Shown in pieces: positions 9,690 through 21,672 of a stretch of DNA of 64,000 nucleotides. A model generated the notes under the pieces. The model was not told the DNA's origin. It did no database searches and saw nothing but the letters and a program-made list of their open reading frames with translations. Location of the stretch: contig CM043967.1 of the NCBI GenBank assembly GCA_014529385.2, forward strand, positions 80,180,278-80,244,277. The letters are read 5' to 3'. Numbering within the stretch: the first letter of the stretch is position 1; each line of letters opens with the position of its first letter. This DNA is from Adiantum capillus-veneris (taxonomy: Eukaryota; Streptophyta; Polypodiopsida; Polypodiales; Pteridaceae). Both the position numbers and the translations under genes were made by a program.

Positions 9690-10850
9690 AGGACGTGGGC
9701 ATGCCCCCCTAGTATAATTTTTGCTTTGAAAAGGTTTCGTTGCTTGGCCAAATATGGCCGGGCATGCACGTGCAGGACGCCGCCAGAGAGAGGGAGGAAG
9801 CACCCGGAAGCAGAAGGCTCGTGGAGGCCACGAGGGGAGCTATCCCGAGGCCCCCACTTGCCGTAGCCGATATAAAGAGAGAGCGCTGCAGACCAGGGGG
9901 CGGTTCAGAAGCCATTCAGGAGCGGCCAGGGCTCGACAGCAAGCAACCAAGGGAGGCGCTGCAGAAGTTGGAAAGGGGAGAGCCGGGGGGCTACAGCTTG
10001 CACTGGAGGAGGGATGCATGGAGACCTGGAGATGAGGATGCCCGTGAGAAAGTGAGAGAGGAGGCTGCCATATCAGAAGTTGAAGGGCATGCGCCACTTA
10101 GGAGCATTCCGGGCTTGAAGGTGCAAGCAAGTGGGTGGACTACATACTAAGGGGGACCGAGCAGGGGAGGCCTCAAAGCTGCCAGCTTGAGCCATAAAGG
10201 GGGCGGGAGCAAGAGGGAAGCGGCTAGCTTTAACCCCAAAAAGGAAGCTTGGCTATGTTGCAGAGAGGGGACATAGCCAGAGAGGGCTCATCACGGGCTG
10301 AAAGGTTCGAATGGGAAAGAGATGATTCTGAGGCCGTTGGCCGCATGAAGGAGGCCGCAGGTGGCTACTGAGGGTTGAGGCCAAGGAGGTTTAGCCATGA
10401 CTTCATACAGGAGAATGGGCTGCCGACCAGGAGGCTGCTGAGCTGGAGGTACTGAAGTCGGTCGAGAGAAGGAGGCTTGGTGAAGAGTCAAGGACAGCAA
10501 GGCAGCCTGCGCGCTGCGACGGAGGAGGAAAGCCAGGATGTTGAGCGAGTCGAGAAATTGAGGAGACGCACCGCCAGGGTGGTAGCATAGAAGAGGAGAA
10601 GGCAGAGCTACTTGGGGATGACGCAGGAGAGGAAACCAGGTGAAAGGAGCAGAACAGTAGCAGAGCCGTTGTGGGCCATCGTAAAGCTGCAAGGAGAAGG
10701 AGCGCGGCCTTTCAGGAGGTGGTCTCCGGTGGAGTTACAGGCTGAAGTTAGAGTGGAAAAAAGTGACTTATAGAGCAAAGTTGATACAATAAAGGAGGGG
10801 ATTGTTCTTTCTTGGTCGACCCGCAAAGTATCCATGGCGATAGCAACTCG
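9690..10850. other. GC-rich, purine-skewed stretch of unknown nature
   Basis: Composition changes abruptly from AT-rich to G/A-rich on the plus strand (many GAGG, GGAGG, AAGG runs) and back again at about 10850. Open frames exist in several registers (for example 9740-10150) but look like composition artefacts rather than recognisable proteins. No terminal repeats or target duplications were found by eye. It lies inside the G2 retroelement region, between the DxxGxxY ORF and gag. Confidence 0.4.
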
Positions 10851-11219
10851 ATCGTAGAAGGGGCTTTTTTAATGACATTTCATCATTATGCAGCTGGTTT
10901 TTAAAGGCTTCTGTCATGATGTCCGTAATCATCGTCAATGCCCTTCAATATTTCTCTCCAATAAGTAAAGTATTAGATCACAAAAGTGCACAAGTTCTCT
11001 GACATGAGAAATAAGGCAAGGAGGTGGAAGAGAGAAACTTTCAAGCCTTTGGGTAGAGTAGGTGTGGTGGTATGGGTGTGTTTACCCAAGGTGTCATCAT
11101 CTTCTGGCGATCCTGCTGGGGAACGGTGTGTTTTTTGTGTCATAAAGCTCGCACACAAGTCTTCTAGGGCAATTCCAAAGATAATGCCGATCGAGCTAAA
11201 CTTTTAAGCTGCCAAGTGG

Positions 11220-11729
11220 ATGCAAATGGCACAGTCCAAGATTGACACGTGGTTTAGCGGAGCACCAGGGCAGAGAATTCGACCGTGGATATGGCTTGTG
11301 GAGCTAGAAATGGAGGAGTTGCAAATCTACGAGGACCGAGAGATGGATGACTACGCTTGGCAAGGACTTAGCGGAGCCGCATGGAGAATCTACTGCAACC
11401 TTTCACCAGCAGAGCAAAAGAGCTGGTATCAGATAAAGCTGGCACTGCTTATGGCCTTTTGTGAAGATTAAAAGAGATTCATGGAATTAACAATCGAAGC
11501 AAGGGCGGTCTCTGATGATGGAGAATCATCAACATCTATTGATAGCGGATATGTGAGTGAATTTGAGGACAATGGTACTTGCAGAAGCGCAGATAGTGCT
11601 GAAGATTTTGGGATCTTGAGCAAGCTATTGGATGCAATTCTCGAGGGAGTTCATACTAGAGGAGAGCAATACAGTGAAGCAGAGTGTCTATATCTAGATG
11701 GTATATCCAGTTCAGTGGAAGATTTCTAG
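11220..11729 (+). pseudogene. Ty3-type gag remnant of G2
   Basis: The frame from 11220 reads DTWFSGAPGQRIRPWIWLVE, then DDYAWQGLSGAAWRIYCNLS and SWYQIKLALLMAFCED. This is the helix-rich pattern of Ty3-type retrotransposon gag, with Trp residues and the 'A..W..Y..L....W...K..L...F' spacing. A TAA at 11469-11471 interrupts it and the same frame continues to 11729 with an acidic Ser-rich tail. It precedes protease and integrase remnants on the same strand. Confidence 0.5.
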
Positions 11730-12830
11730 GAGGTATCAGAAGCTGGTTTGCCAAAGCAAGAGGGTGGGCAGCCTTGCCATGAGCAACATACAAAGGTGCA
11801 TCAGGTTCCAGAGTCGGTGTGTGGCCGTGGAGAGCTGTCTCCGGTAGCAGACTCTATGGAAGCTGATGGAGATGTAGCCTTGGAGTGCAGGCTATCATGT
11901 GTCAAGGGCCAAGAAATTTTTCCTCTGCGTAATGGTGATGCCGACTTGGAGTCTGAGAAGGTATGGGTTGAAGTATCCCCTTAGAAGACGAACCTATGGT
12001 TCCGATTTGGGTAGTTACTAGGACACATGCCATGTATCTCCTCAGAAGGGGGACCTACAATTCCGATTCAGGTAGTTACCAGGGCACATGCCAACAAAAC
12101 TAGATAGAATAGTGCAAGTGGGTCATATACACCTAGCAAGCCTTCAAAAGAGTCCACAAAAGAGAGACACAAATGGTATGATCTTAGCAGATAGAACAAA
12201 AAAGAGAAATCAAAGAGAGTTCAAAAAAGAGTGGAGGAAGTGACTCAGCCAATGTCATCAAAATTTAAGGAAACAAAACCAAGATCAGGAGGATCCGTGT
12301 TGGTACACAAAATCTATGAACGGATCAATGTAAACTTGGAAGCTTTCCAAGCGGGGTTAAAAGCGGGTCAAACATTAGAGAAAAATGGAATAATTACCCA
12401 ATATTTTATATGAAACCCGCAAAGGTTGAAGCTTACAGGAACTTAGTGCAAACCATGCAATCTATGTTGGAGAAAACAAAAGCCAAAGTTAGAAATCATA
12501 GAAAACCTAGTGGAAATTGAGGGAATTAATCTTTGGCAAGAACTGATAGACCTTAGTTGATAGTTCCACACACAATGAGGAAGGGATAGATGGAATCCCC
12601 TTAGTTGAGGAAGATTGGCCAAACCATCTATGGGAACGAGTCAGAGAAGCGAACGATGGAAGATTTACTCTAAAGTCTGCTTCAATCGAGGAAGTATGGC
12701 TAGATTAACTAGCCATGGAATAAGATGAACAATCCTTGTATGGAGATCAAGGATCACAACACTCACTCTTATCAAAAGCTTGGACACTTTAGACGTTACC
12801 CTCATACATAGGAGAAAACGAGGAAAAATC
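11730..12830 (+). other. Decayed gag-pol spacer of G2
   Basis: Short open stretches only (11748-11984; 12231-12413), acidic to Lys-rich. An imperfect direct repeat of ~50 bp (a GAAG.GGACCTA...TTCCGATT.GGTAGTTAC..GGGCACATGCCA-type unit) occurs at about 11984-12030 and 12045-12092. No domain was recognised. By position it should be the gag C-terminus and start of pol. Confidence 0.4.
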
Positions 12831-12831
12831 A

Positions 12832-13520
12832 TTGGTATGTAAAACCACAAAACTGAATAGGTCAAAGCAGACTTTAGATGTGGAGAATTTGCAGTCAATC
12901 ATGTCAACTTCTATCCAGTGTACCATTACATTGGGTGAGCTACTCAAAATAAGACCACATCTATCGAGTGATCTACAAAAAACCATGGAAAAGATGGACA
13001 TAATGGGAGTAACCAAGGAAGACCTTGAAGGATTGCATAGGGAAGAATCATGGGCAAAGATTGTCAGATTTGTGTCCATGAATAAAGTTAGAGATTACTG
13101 TGAAGGAAACACGATCCTTCCAGTATAGTACAATGATATAACAACATGGTTCTTTAGACAGCAAGGCATGTATAGCCATAGCAATGAAAGTAGAATGGGA
13201 AGCCTAGGGGAAGCCATCAATTAGGCAAACACGAATGAACTTGCAATTTGCAGATGTGCACATTTAAAAACCAATGGGTATACTTAAAAATGTGATAGTC
13301 AGCTCTTCTGGCATTCAATACTAACACACTTTTGCCATTCACTACTCTTATGGCATTCACTACTAACACACTTTTGCCATTATATATTATGAAAAAAAAT
13401 TGAACTTTGAAATCATTTTAGGAAGACCTTTCATGAGACAAATATGGTTGATTCAAGATTTGGGAAACATCTATATTTACTTAAACAAGTTGGATCAATT
13501 ACATGGGTAGCAAAAACTCA
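12832..13520 (+). pseudogene. Ty3-type protease region of G2
   Basis: The frame from 12832 contains SIQCTITLGELLKIRPHLSS, the conserved lead-in to retropepsin in plant Ty3 elements. About 450 bp later another frame gives EIILGRPFMRQIW, the ILGRPF motif at the protease C-terminus. The segment between, which should hold the catalytic D[ST]GA, is disrupted. It carries a ~41-bp tandem duplication at about 13310-13385 (a GGCATTCA.TACTAACACAC unit). The protease is therefore non-functional. Confidence 0.55.
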
Positions 13521-14157
13521 ACTGTCCTCTCATGGTTACACAAAGACATGCCAATTTGGATATGTGGGGTTTTTGAAAGGGGAAGTTTACGAAGAGAAGA
13601 TTGTGTATTATACAGAGCGGTAACGATGCAGAATATGTATCAAAATACTTTCTAGAACATTTGTTCAAACCATTTGAGTGGACTTAGATACTATTGACGT
13701 ATGTGTTAATGAATTCACACCCACACAATTTTGTGATGAGGATGGATATAATATAATTCTAATTTATATGATATCTATAGAACTAATCAAGGAGCAACAA
13801 GTTTTCTTTGATCACCATTATGATGGCACTGATGAGCTAGAAGAGAAACACTTACGACGAAGGAACTAGACTCTAAAAAGAAACATGTCCAGGCCAAACT
13901 GCTACTCAGGGGAGGGGAAGAAAAGTTTCTTTTTTCAAATCAGCATCATAGATACCAATAGATATATCTTAGAAAATGAGAAAATAGTCTGAGAAAGAAA
14001 CAATCAGAACCAAAAATAGGGGACAAAACTTAGTTCTTGATGGTGGTGGATGCAAAAGATTGTATCAAGGACAAGATAACTGGGAGATATCCTACCTTAG
14101 AGAAAAGGAAAAACAAGGATCAATGGAACAAAACCAAACAAAAACTAAGCAAGCCCA

Positions 14158-14660
14158 ATGAAACCAAAGAAAATACTGATATGGAGAAAGTGGCAACGAT
14201 TACTGAGATGCATAAGACCGACCAATGTCAAGGAAGTTCAGGCATTCATAGGGCATTGTGGCTACTATCGTAGATTTATCTACATGTATGTTGTCATTGC
14301 AAAACCCATTTATGGCCTTATTACTCATTTTGAATGGATAGAGGAATGCGAGGAGTCCTTTCAAAATCTTAAAGAAGCTTTGGTATCAACACCTATACTA
14401 AAGACTAGACTGAAACAAAGTTTTCCATGTGCATGTCAATGGTTCAAATTTTGCTATGGGTTTCATATTTATGCAACGAGGAGAAGGACCAATGGATTTT
14501 CCTATCTCTTATGCTAGTAGACAGATGAATCTAGCAGAAAAGAACTGCACCATAACTAAAAGGGAAGGCCTTGGAATGGTGTATGTGGTTAAGAAATTTT
14601 GACACTACTTATTCGCCAATAAGTTTGTCTTTTTTGTGGACCACCAAGCAGAACTAGAGC
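14158..14660 (+). pseudogene. Ty3-type RT C-terminus / RNase H of G2
   Basis: Encodes RPTNVKEVQAFIGHCGYYRR, then HFEWIEECEESFQNLKEALV, the classic connection segment and RNase H start of Ty3-type polymerases. After a frameshift, pieces equivalent to YASRQMNLAEKN and KREGLGMVYVVKKF follow. The RT palm with its YxDD motif is missing: no such motif occurs between 13.5 and 14.15 kb. The element has therefore lost reverse transcriptase. Confidence 0.8.
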
Positions 14661-15780
14661 TATATTGATGGCGGGTATTTGGTGGCCAACTCTGTTTGCC
14701 GATGGCAAATGCTAAGGAATTTGTTTGACGATGCAACTCTTGTCAGCGAGCAAAATTTTCAACTAGAATCGATAGTATGCCATTGAAATTTATGATGAGA
14801 GCACACACATTTGCTAAGTGGGGTATAGACTTTGTTGGTCCAATACAACCACTTGCATACAAAACTCAAGTGTAATACATTATTGTGGCCACGCATTACT
14901 TGACTAAATGGGTGAAAGAAAAATCCACTAGGAAGAATGACACTTAAACTACTATCGCATTCTTGTATGAGTGCATATTATGTGATACTGACCTTCTATT
15001 GAGCTTGTAAGTGATTGAGGAACACACTTTCTCAACAAGGTGATAAAACATTTGTTAACCGAGTTTATGGTCATCTATAACAAATCCGCACTCTATCATC
15101 CTCAAGCAAATGGTCAAGCCGAACATACAAACAAGGGTCTTGAGCTCAGTGCTTTCTGAAATTGTAAGCTTGAGAATAACTGATTGGGAAATGAATCTTC
15201 ATTCAACTTTATGGGCTTATAGAGTGTCATTTAGAATGGTTTTGAACGCCACTCTCTTTAACATGGTATATGGACTTGATGGTATATTGCGAATGAAATT
15301 TGTATTGCCAACCCTTAGATTGCACACGAGTTAAAATGGAACGGTCATGAGTTGTCAGAACGACTTGAGGACTTGGAACAACTAGATAACCAGAGACAAT
15401 GGAAGCAAAAACAATTGTTTGATTTACATTTGTTGACAAAGATCTTGAAAATATTTGGTGTTGGTTTGCTTAGTGAAACAACACATCCCTAAATTTAAGA
15501 AAAAGAGACATGGTCCTTTTGTAATTGAGAGTGTTTTGACAAGTGGTGCAGTTAAATTGGCCACTTTAGAGGAAAAATTATGGAGAATTGGATTAGTGGA
15601 TGTCGTATTTGGAAATACCATTTTTCATTGACTAATGATCTGTTACAAAGAATACATGGAGCAAAGGAACAAAAGCTTAAACAACAACAGGTAATTGAGG
15701 AGGCTCAAGAGGAAGCACACATTTTAATTTTGAAGAGAAAATCCACTATGCGATCAATCCCTGAAGTTCTGTCAATCAAT
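14660..15780 (+). pseudogene. Ty3-type integrase of G2
   Basis: Several frames together show an integrase: a zinc-binding piece (WWPTLFAD; CNSCQRAK near 14733), the core start (FAKWGIDFVGPIQPL; IIVATHYLTKWV), and the very typical YHPQANGQAEHTNKGLE near 15098. A C-terminal region (ELSERLEDLEQLDNQRQ; IPKFKKKRHGPFVIESV) comes next. Frameshifts and stops are frequent. In an intact element this enzyme inserts the cDNA into chromosomes. Confidence 0.85.
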
Positions 15781-15867
15781 ACACTTTAGATTCACCATCA
15801 CTACTTTACTCAATCTTTAGCAAAAGATGAAGTGGAAACAGATGACGACTAGCTAGAGGGAATAGAC

Positions 15868-16311
15868 ATGAGAATCACAGTTACATTGAAAGATAGGTTC
15901 AAAGTTACAGCAGTAGTCGACATAGGTGCACAACTAAATGCAGTAAACTACTCGACTTACAAAAGAGCGACAACCCAACCATTGGAATATTGCCGAGCTA
16001 AAGTCAAAGGCTATCATAAGGAATCTACACCAGCATTGGGGTTGATCAATCTCAATATCTTTGTGCATGGATTTCTATGCCACACATGTTTATTTGCATT
16101 CTTGATGAGCAATATGAACAAGGATATTGTTCTAGGAGTTCCATGGATGAACATGCATAAAGCTAGCCAAGATTGGGATGACAAGGTGCTTGAGTTAACA
16201 CTCAAAGGCGAACAATTACGAGTATCGTTTGCTCATAGCCGTGAAAAGTGGATAGTTGCTCTCAAAACTCCAAAGCTTCTAGACAACTCATCACCCATGC
16301 CCACTATTTGA
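15868..16311 (+). CDS. Retropepsin-like ORF located after integrase (G2)
   Basis: An open frame of 147 codons encodes FKVTAVVDIGAQLNAVNYST and later KDIVLGVPWMNMHKASQDW. The first matches the D[ST]GA flap-start of aspartic proteases (with I in place of S/T) and the second resembles the 'ILG..WL..H.a' strand that follows. A diverged relative sits at 51.0-51.5 kb in element G1. Protease normally lies before RT, so a second copy after integrase is unusual. It may have been an independent ORF or the end of pol. Start ATG at 15868 is the first in frame. Function is inferred from motifs only. Confidence 0.5.
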   Translation: MRITVTLKDRFKVTAVVDIGAQLNAVNYSTYKRATTQPLEYCRAKVKGYHKESTPALGLINLNIFVHGFLCHTCLFAFLMSNMNKDIVLGVPWMNMHKASQDWDDKVLELTLKGEQLRVSFAHSREKWIVALKTPKLLDNSSPMPTI

Positions 16312-16329
16312 CACCAAATCCATCCTCAT

Positions 16330-16780
16330 TATATCGTCATGCAAGTAACCAAGCAATTTTGGGTACCAAAATCTCAGCTCGCCCACAATTCTAAGCATGA
16401 TTGTATGCCTAAGCAACTGATGAGCACTCAAAAGAAATCACAACTAGCACCTCCTCATTAGCGGCACCATAGGTCACCAAAGCCAAAGCCAACTAAATGG
16501 ATCTAGAAACCAAAGCAGCAGCTTAAAGCCAAGCCCCATCCAAAGATTCTGTATGAATGGAAACCCAAGGTAGCACCTAGTCAACTATCATACAAATGGG
16601 TCCCAAAGCTTCAATCATTACCAACAAAACCACCTATATCATTGCCCAATAATTGCAAAACTAGTGATGGCTATACAAACCATTTGACTCAGGGTTGGGG
16701 GTCTAAAGATAATAAGCTGAAATTTGGCTCAATGTCGGAATTGTATTATGACTTCATAGATAGATTACTTTAGGTATTTT
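16330..16780 (+). pseudogene. W-x-P-K repeat protein remnant (G2)
   Basis: Broken frames following the retropepsin-like ORF repeatedly give Trp-centred basic motifs: FWVPKSQ, YEWKPKV, YKWVPKL. The counterpart in G1 (51.7-52.5 kb) has IWVPKPQ and IWIPKSS. Lys/Pro-rich tails of this kind could be nucleic-acid binding, but that is a guess. Confidence 0.4.
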
Positions 16781-16849
16781 AACCAATGTACCTAGGTGGA
16801 ATCAAAAGGAAAGCTCAAAGGAGACCCTGCATCCAAGATATCGGCTCAG

Positions 16850-17760
16850 ATTTCCACAAAGCATCATTTTTTAACTAAGACCTCAAAACTATGTCAAATT
16901 GAACCAAATTTGACAGGGCCACTCCTCAAGGAATATGGAATATCACCCCATTCAAAGTTGGAGGGAAAATGATATATTTCAAGTGCCAGGTGCAAAACCA
17001 CCAAAGTAAAAGAACCACAGGCTGAACAGATTCAAGGAGACCAAAACCAATTCCAATAAGGGCTAAAATTTACACATTAGGTTTATAGGATGAGTGTATG
17101 GCACTGTTAGTTGGAAAAAATGAAAATTTGCAACCCTAGATAATAAGCACTTTTAGTATCTTCTGATCCCGAACCGGCCCATTTTAACTTTTTCTCCTCC
17201 TGCACACTATCCTCATCATGCATCAAAGTCTTGAATCCCCTTACAAGTCAAAGATCACTTATTTCTTGTTCACAACACCAAAAATTGCACCAAAGGACCA
17301 AAATTCCAAAATTTGGCATAAGGGAACCACATTCAAGTTCAAAATGTGCAAGAACACATTGAGAGCTTGGGAAAACCTCTTTACAAAACGCCCAAGCCAA
17401 AAAAATACAAAAAAAGTTGGAGAATTCCAAGGTAGATAATCGGCACACTTATTATTTTGTGACCAAATGACCCCAAAATGCAAAACTCTTGGTCCCAGCA
17501 GCTTTAACATGCCATCACAAGCATGCACACGAAGTTTGAGTCAATGTAGACACCTAAAATTTTGGCACCAATACTTAATCATTTTCAGAGCTTTCCAACC
17601 AAAAAGAGATCCAAACCACGCATCCGTGCATCAAAACCCACCCAAACCTCAATCTTATCTATTTTTATTTCTTATAACCCATGTGCATAGCCAAAAGCCA
17701 ACTTTGGTGCCAAAATGAAGCCCTAGATAATAAGCCCGCTTGTTATCTCAGATGCAATTT
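16850..17760. repeat. Array 2 of diverged ~294-bp palindrome-bearing repeats
   Basis: Three GATAATAAGC...-type units recur at about 17137-17160, 17434-17455 and 17725-17747, spaced ~296 and ~294 bp. The last contains ATAAGCCCGCTTGTTAT. The intervening text is AT-rich and only loosely similar (CCAAAATT.GGCA..A, ACCAAA). Small open frames here are not credible genes. Confidence 0.65.
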
Positions 17761-18195
17761 TTTTGTCGCTTCCACTTTCTGATCTTCATACTTTGTTTTT
17801 ATGGGTCAATGTGGTAATTATTTGGCTTGCAAAGTCTCAATTCCATCTTAGAAGGCAAATTTTCAATATGAAATGCACCTAATGCCTATGTATGGTGTGA
17901 TTGCACCAGGATCAATGCAGAACCAGCCCTTCAACCCTAAGAAGTAGGCTTAGAAGCAAAGATGGTTCGATCTTCCATAATATTAGCTAGAGGAGGAGTC
18001 CATCGGTGAAGCCAAAAAGTCTTTTGAGGGAGACCTCTTAGAGAAGAATCATGTAGCAATCTTCCAATGGAGATTTTGGATAGCAGATAACTAAGAAATA
18101 GAGCTCCAATTACTCCCTAAAGGAATCCATAATGTGGGTCAATCATAAGAATTACAAGAGGCACACAGAAAGCTTGGACTCGAGAGTTCTACCAA

Positions 18196-21100
18196 ATGGC
18201 GCCATGTGGAGTTGATTTGGAAAGAGACCATGAGTTGCTCAACACAATCAAGGAAGATGGCAGAGCTCAAATCACAGATGCAACTGGACAGCCAACTGAA
18301 GTAAATATATCTAAAGAGATAGTGGCAGAAGCACTCAGTTTTCCCATAGATGGAGAGCCAATGCGCTCAAAAGAGAAGAAGATAACAGGGATATTTACTA
18401 GGAATACCGCTATCGCCACATCTCAGGAGATCCATAAACCGGTAGAGGAGCCTACATGGCTTTTCCACTAGCACTTCCATTTTTCTACAAAGCGGTCACC
18501 ACGTCAACACTTGCCCAAATCATGTAGTGGCTTCTGCATTCACAACTACCCTGAAGACTAGGCTACCAATGCCGATTGATCATGCATCATATGTGGTGAA
18601 CACACTCAAGAGCACAAAGAAGACCAAAGGAATTAAGTACCTTAGAGCCCCCAAAGTTCTCACCAGGATTGCCTATCATGCGGTGGGAGTGGAAGACAAT
18701 TTTTCACCGGCTTTAGAGTAGAATTTGTGGCTAGAAGGGGCTTACGGAATGGAGAAAGAAAGGAGGAGGAAGAAGATGAAGAGGAGACACCTCCCCTACT
18801 GAGAAAATCAAAGAGAAGACAACCCCAAATTGCCTTAGTAGAGAGTGAGGAAGAGAGTGATGAAGGGCCAATGGAGGACCTAGAGGACAAAGAGTGATGA
18901 AGAGAGTGATGAAGCGCCAATGGAGAACCTAGAGGACAAATAGTTTGAAGAAAGTGAAGCGGATCTAGAATCAGAAGATGAAAAGAGAAAGAGAGCAAAG
19001 GGCAAAGAAAAGGCAGAAGAGAGACCATCAAAGCGAGCTCACCGGCTGACCCGAATGATTATAGGGGAACCATCGCAAAGAATGGCCATGTTAGAGTAGG
19101 AAAAAGAAGCTTTCTGATAGAAAGGGTTCTAGAAGGAGGTTTTAAAGAATTTTGGCAACCAAAGCCACAAATGAAAGTGTGGACCAAGAACCCCTATTTT
19201 TGTCAAGATTCCCTTAGTGATCCAGAGAAGCTGTACTAGGAAGAGGAGCTTAAGTGAGCTCAAGAGGTAGTTGGAACTTCTGACTTGCTCACAACACAAC
19301 ATGAGGAATTTTTGCCATCACCAGCTACTGCACAAGTAAAAAATCCACCACCCACAAAAGAAAGCAAGCGAGAAGAGACCATCCCAGATGAGAGCAAAGA
19401 TGAAACCAAAGAGGATTCAGTGCCAACAACTGCAGGCACAATTGACACACACCAAGGTAAACATGTACCAATTGATCAACAAGAGGATATAAAGATGGAG
19501 TAAGCTACTCAAGAGCCGGCATCTCAAGAAGACATTCAAACAGACAAAAAGGAAGAGATTCCCATAGAGGATACAACTTCTACTAAAGAGCAAGGAAAGA
19601 AAGCTTTTACAGACCAACAAGATATACAAGAGAAAGAGCAATCGGATGTGGTGGACACTTCACAACCGTCCACATCTCAATCACTCAACTTACAAAACAT
19701 TGAAGACAATGCCCAATTTTCCCATCACATTGTTGAAAAGATGAAGGCTACAATATATGCCAAGGAAGACAGAGTAAAGCAAATAAAAAAGGCCAACAAA
19801 CACCTCATTGTACGGACAGAAGTAGCGGATGATTTTGTAGAAGAGTATAGATGCCTACACAAGCAATCCCAAGAGGTGATATCTTGATTGAAAGAGGCCA
19901 ACAATCAACAACTAGAAGAGCTTAAAAGCATGACAGAGCTAGTGGAACAATTGACCACTGTAAGTGAAGTTCAAGAGAAGAAGCTAAAAGAGGCCCAAGC
20001 CACTATCCTTGGAACAAATGCACATGCTCAATATCTGCAAACAAACCTTGAAGTAGAAAATCTTCAAGCCGCTCAAGCTAAGGCAAGATTAAAAGACCAG
20101 AATGAGCTCTTAGACAACTAATCCACAGATATTGACACTGCAAGGCTCCAACCTTGCCTACCAAGCACTAGAGAAGCAAACAAAGGGCCTAGAAATGGAG
20201 CTGAAGCTACAACAGATGCAACACAATATCAAAAGCAAGTAGCTGAGTTGCAAGAAGCATTGGCAACAACTCAAGAGTAGATCAAGAGCATCTCAAAGGA
20301 AAGTAGAAGCTCCAAGAAAAATAAGTGTTTGACACGCTACCAAAGGAGACTGGGGCACTATATTTCTTACAACTAGAAGAAGAGATAGATCTAGCTACAA
20401 TGGCCCCATAATCTTCAATCCCACAAATAACTTCATGACCAAGGTTGAGAAATCCCTTAAAGTCAATATAGAGTCAGAAATCAAAGACATGGATAAGAAG
20501 CCATGGTGGATTCTCCACTCCGCCAATGTAGCCCAACACACTTCCAAGTAGATCATTGAAACATGGCACCAAAAGTCCCTCCCATTTCCACTGAGAAAGT
20601 ATGAAATCCTCAAGGTAAGGGAGAGAGTCAAAGATCAAGCTGTGAAGAATGTTGATTCACACCTAGATGTATTGGCTCAAACGACATCCAAAGTACCTAA
20701 TCCTCTACACTCAGGCACCACTTGAAATAAGAAAGGACCCTACCTTTTGCCCAGTGCCAAGAGTCCGGAGCTAGGGTAGCCATCAATTGCTCTTAAAGAA
20801 ACATCCAACATGGCTGAACTACTCGCAACTAGTCCACCCAAAGGTAGAGCTACAGAGGACTCCTTGGTCCAAACTCTCTCCAAATCAATCAAAATCTTTA
20901 AGATTATTCCAGATTTGGCATGTATAATGCTTATAGAGATTGCCAAGATGCTTTTGACATGCATTTAGACCTTTCACCAAGCAAAGCAAGCTGATACGCC
21001 ATGGATGTCTTTCCTCGAGGGCAATCAAGGGCTCTGCTATGATCTCTCAGATCAGCCTCCAGAGGAAGTACCATATTCATTTTATACTAGTGTAATGTTC

Positions 21101-21217
21101 TTACCATCCTACTACGTGCAAACATTTGAGGAAGCCTTTTACATAGAATTCTTCACATTTAGATCAATGATCTTTGGTCCTATGGTGGAAAACCTTTGTT
21201 CCAGGTTTGTGAGCTGA
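18196..21217 (+). pseudogene. Coiled-coil retroelement ORF (ORF-CC), copy 1
   Basis: Start ATG at 18196 (MAPCGVDLERDHELLNTI) leads to VNISKEIVAEALSFPIDGEP, reminiscent of plant retrotransposon-associated proteins with an 'I..AL.LP.GE' motif. Frames then break repeatedly. A very acidic region (18.75-19.0 kb) is followed by long heptad-like helices (EDRVKQIKKANKHLIVRTEV; EVQEKKLKEAQATILG) and a C-terminal piece, PWMSFLEGNQGLCYDLSDQP. A second copy lies on the minus strand at 56419-57438 with matching coiled coil and C-terminus. I do not know its function; it is probably a gag-like or accessory protein of a Ty3-type element. Confidence 0.5.
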
Positions 21218-21583
21218 TGAGAATGGGATCGTGCTAGCTAAGGTGGGTGATAGACAAACATTGTGTGCATGTGTGAGTGTGTATAGGTTAGATTGTTACT
21301 CTTCTATCCGCACCTTGTTGGTGCCAATGATGTCGATTTACTAGAATCTTCTCTTGAGCTTTATTGAAAACAAGTACAATGCTAAAAACCACCGATGAAA
21401 AAACTACTAACACGGATTGGAATGCTATTGGTGCCAATTTCCCTCCCCTTGAGGTGGAATTCCCAAATTCCCCCATGGTACCTTGGAGTGGTCGTTGCAC
21501 TTGGAGACTCTTTAAGGACAATGTCATGACTCCGTACAAGTGAACAATGACATATTTCTTCTCAATGATAGATGTATAAACAT

Positions 21584-21613
21584 TCAAGTGCTTGGTTGCA
21601 AATTTTGGAGTTG

Positions 21614-21672
<59 letters not shown>

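Noticed and set aside
9709-10692. Overlapping long frames on both strands in the GC-rich stretch
   Set aside because: They overlap in several registers, lack motifs, and follow the purine skew; stop-poor composition explains them better than genes.
16014-16205. Minus-strand frame opposite the retropepsin-like ORF
   Set aside because: The plus-strand frame has protease motifs matched in G1; the minus-strand frame has none.
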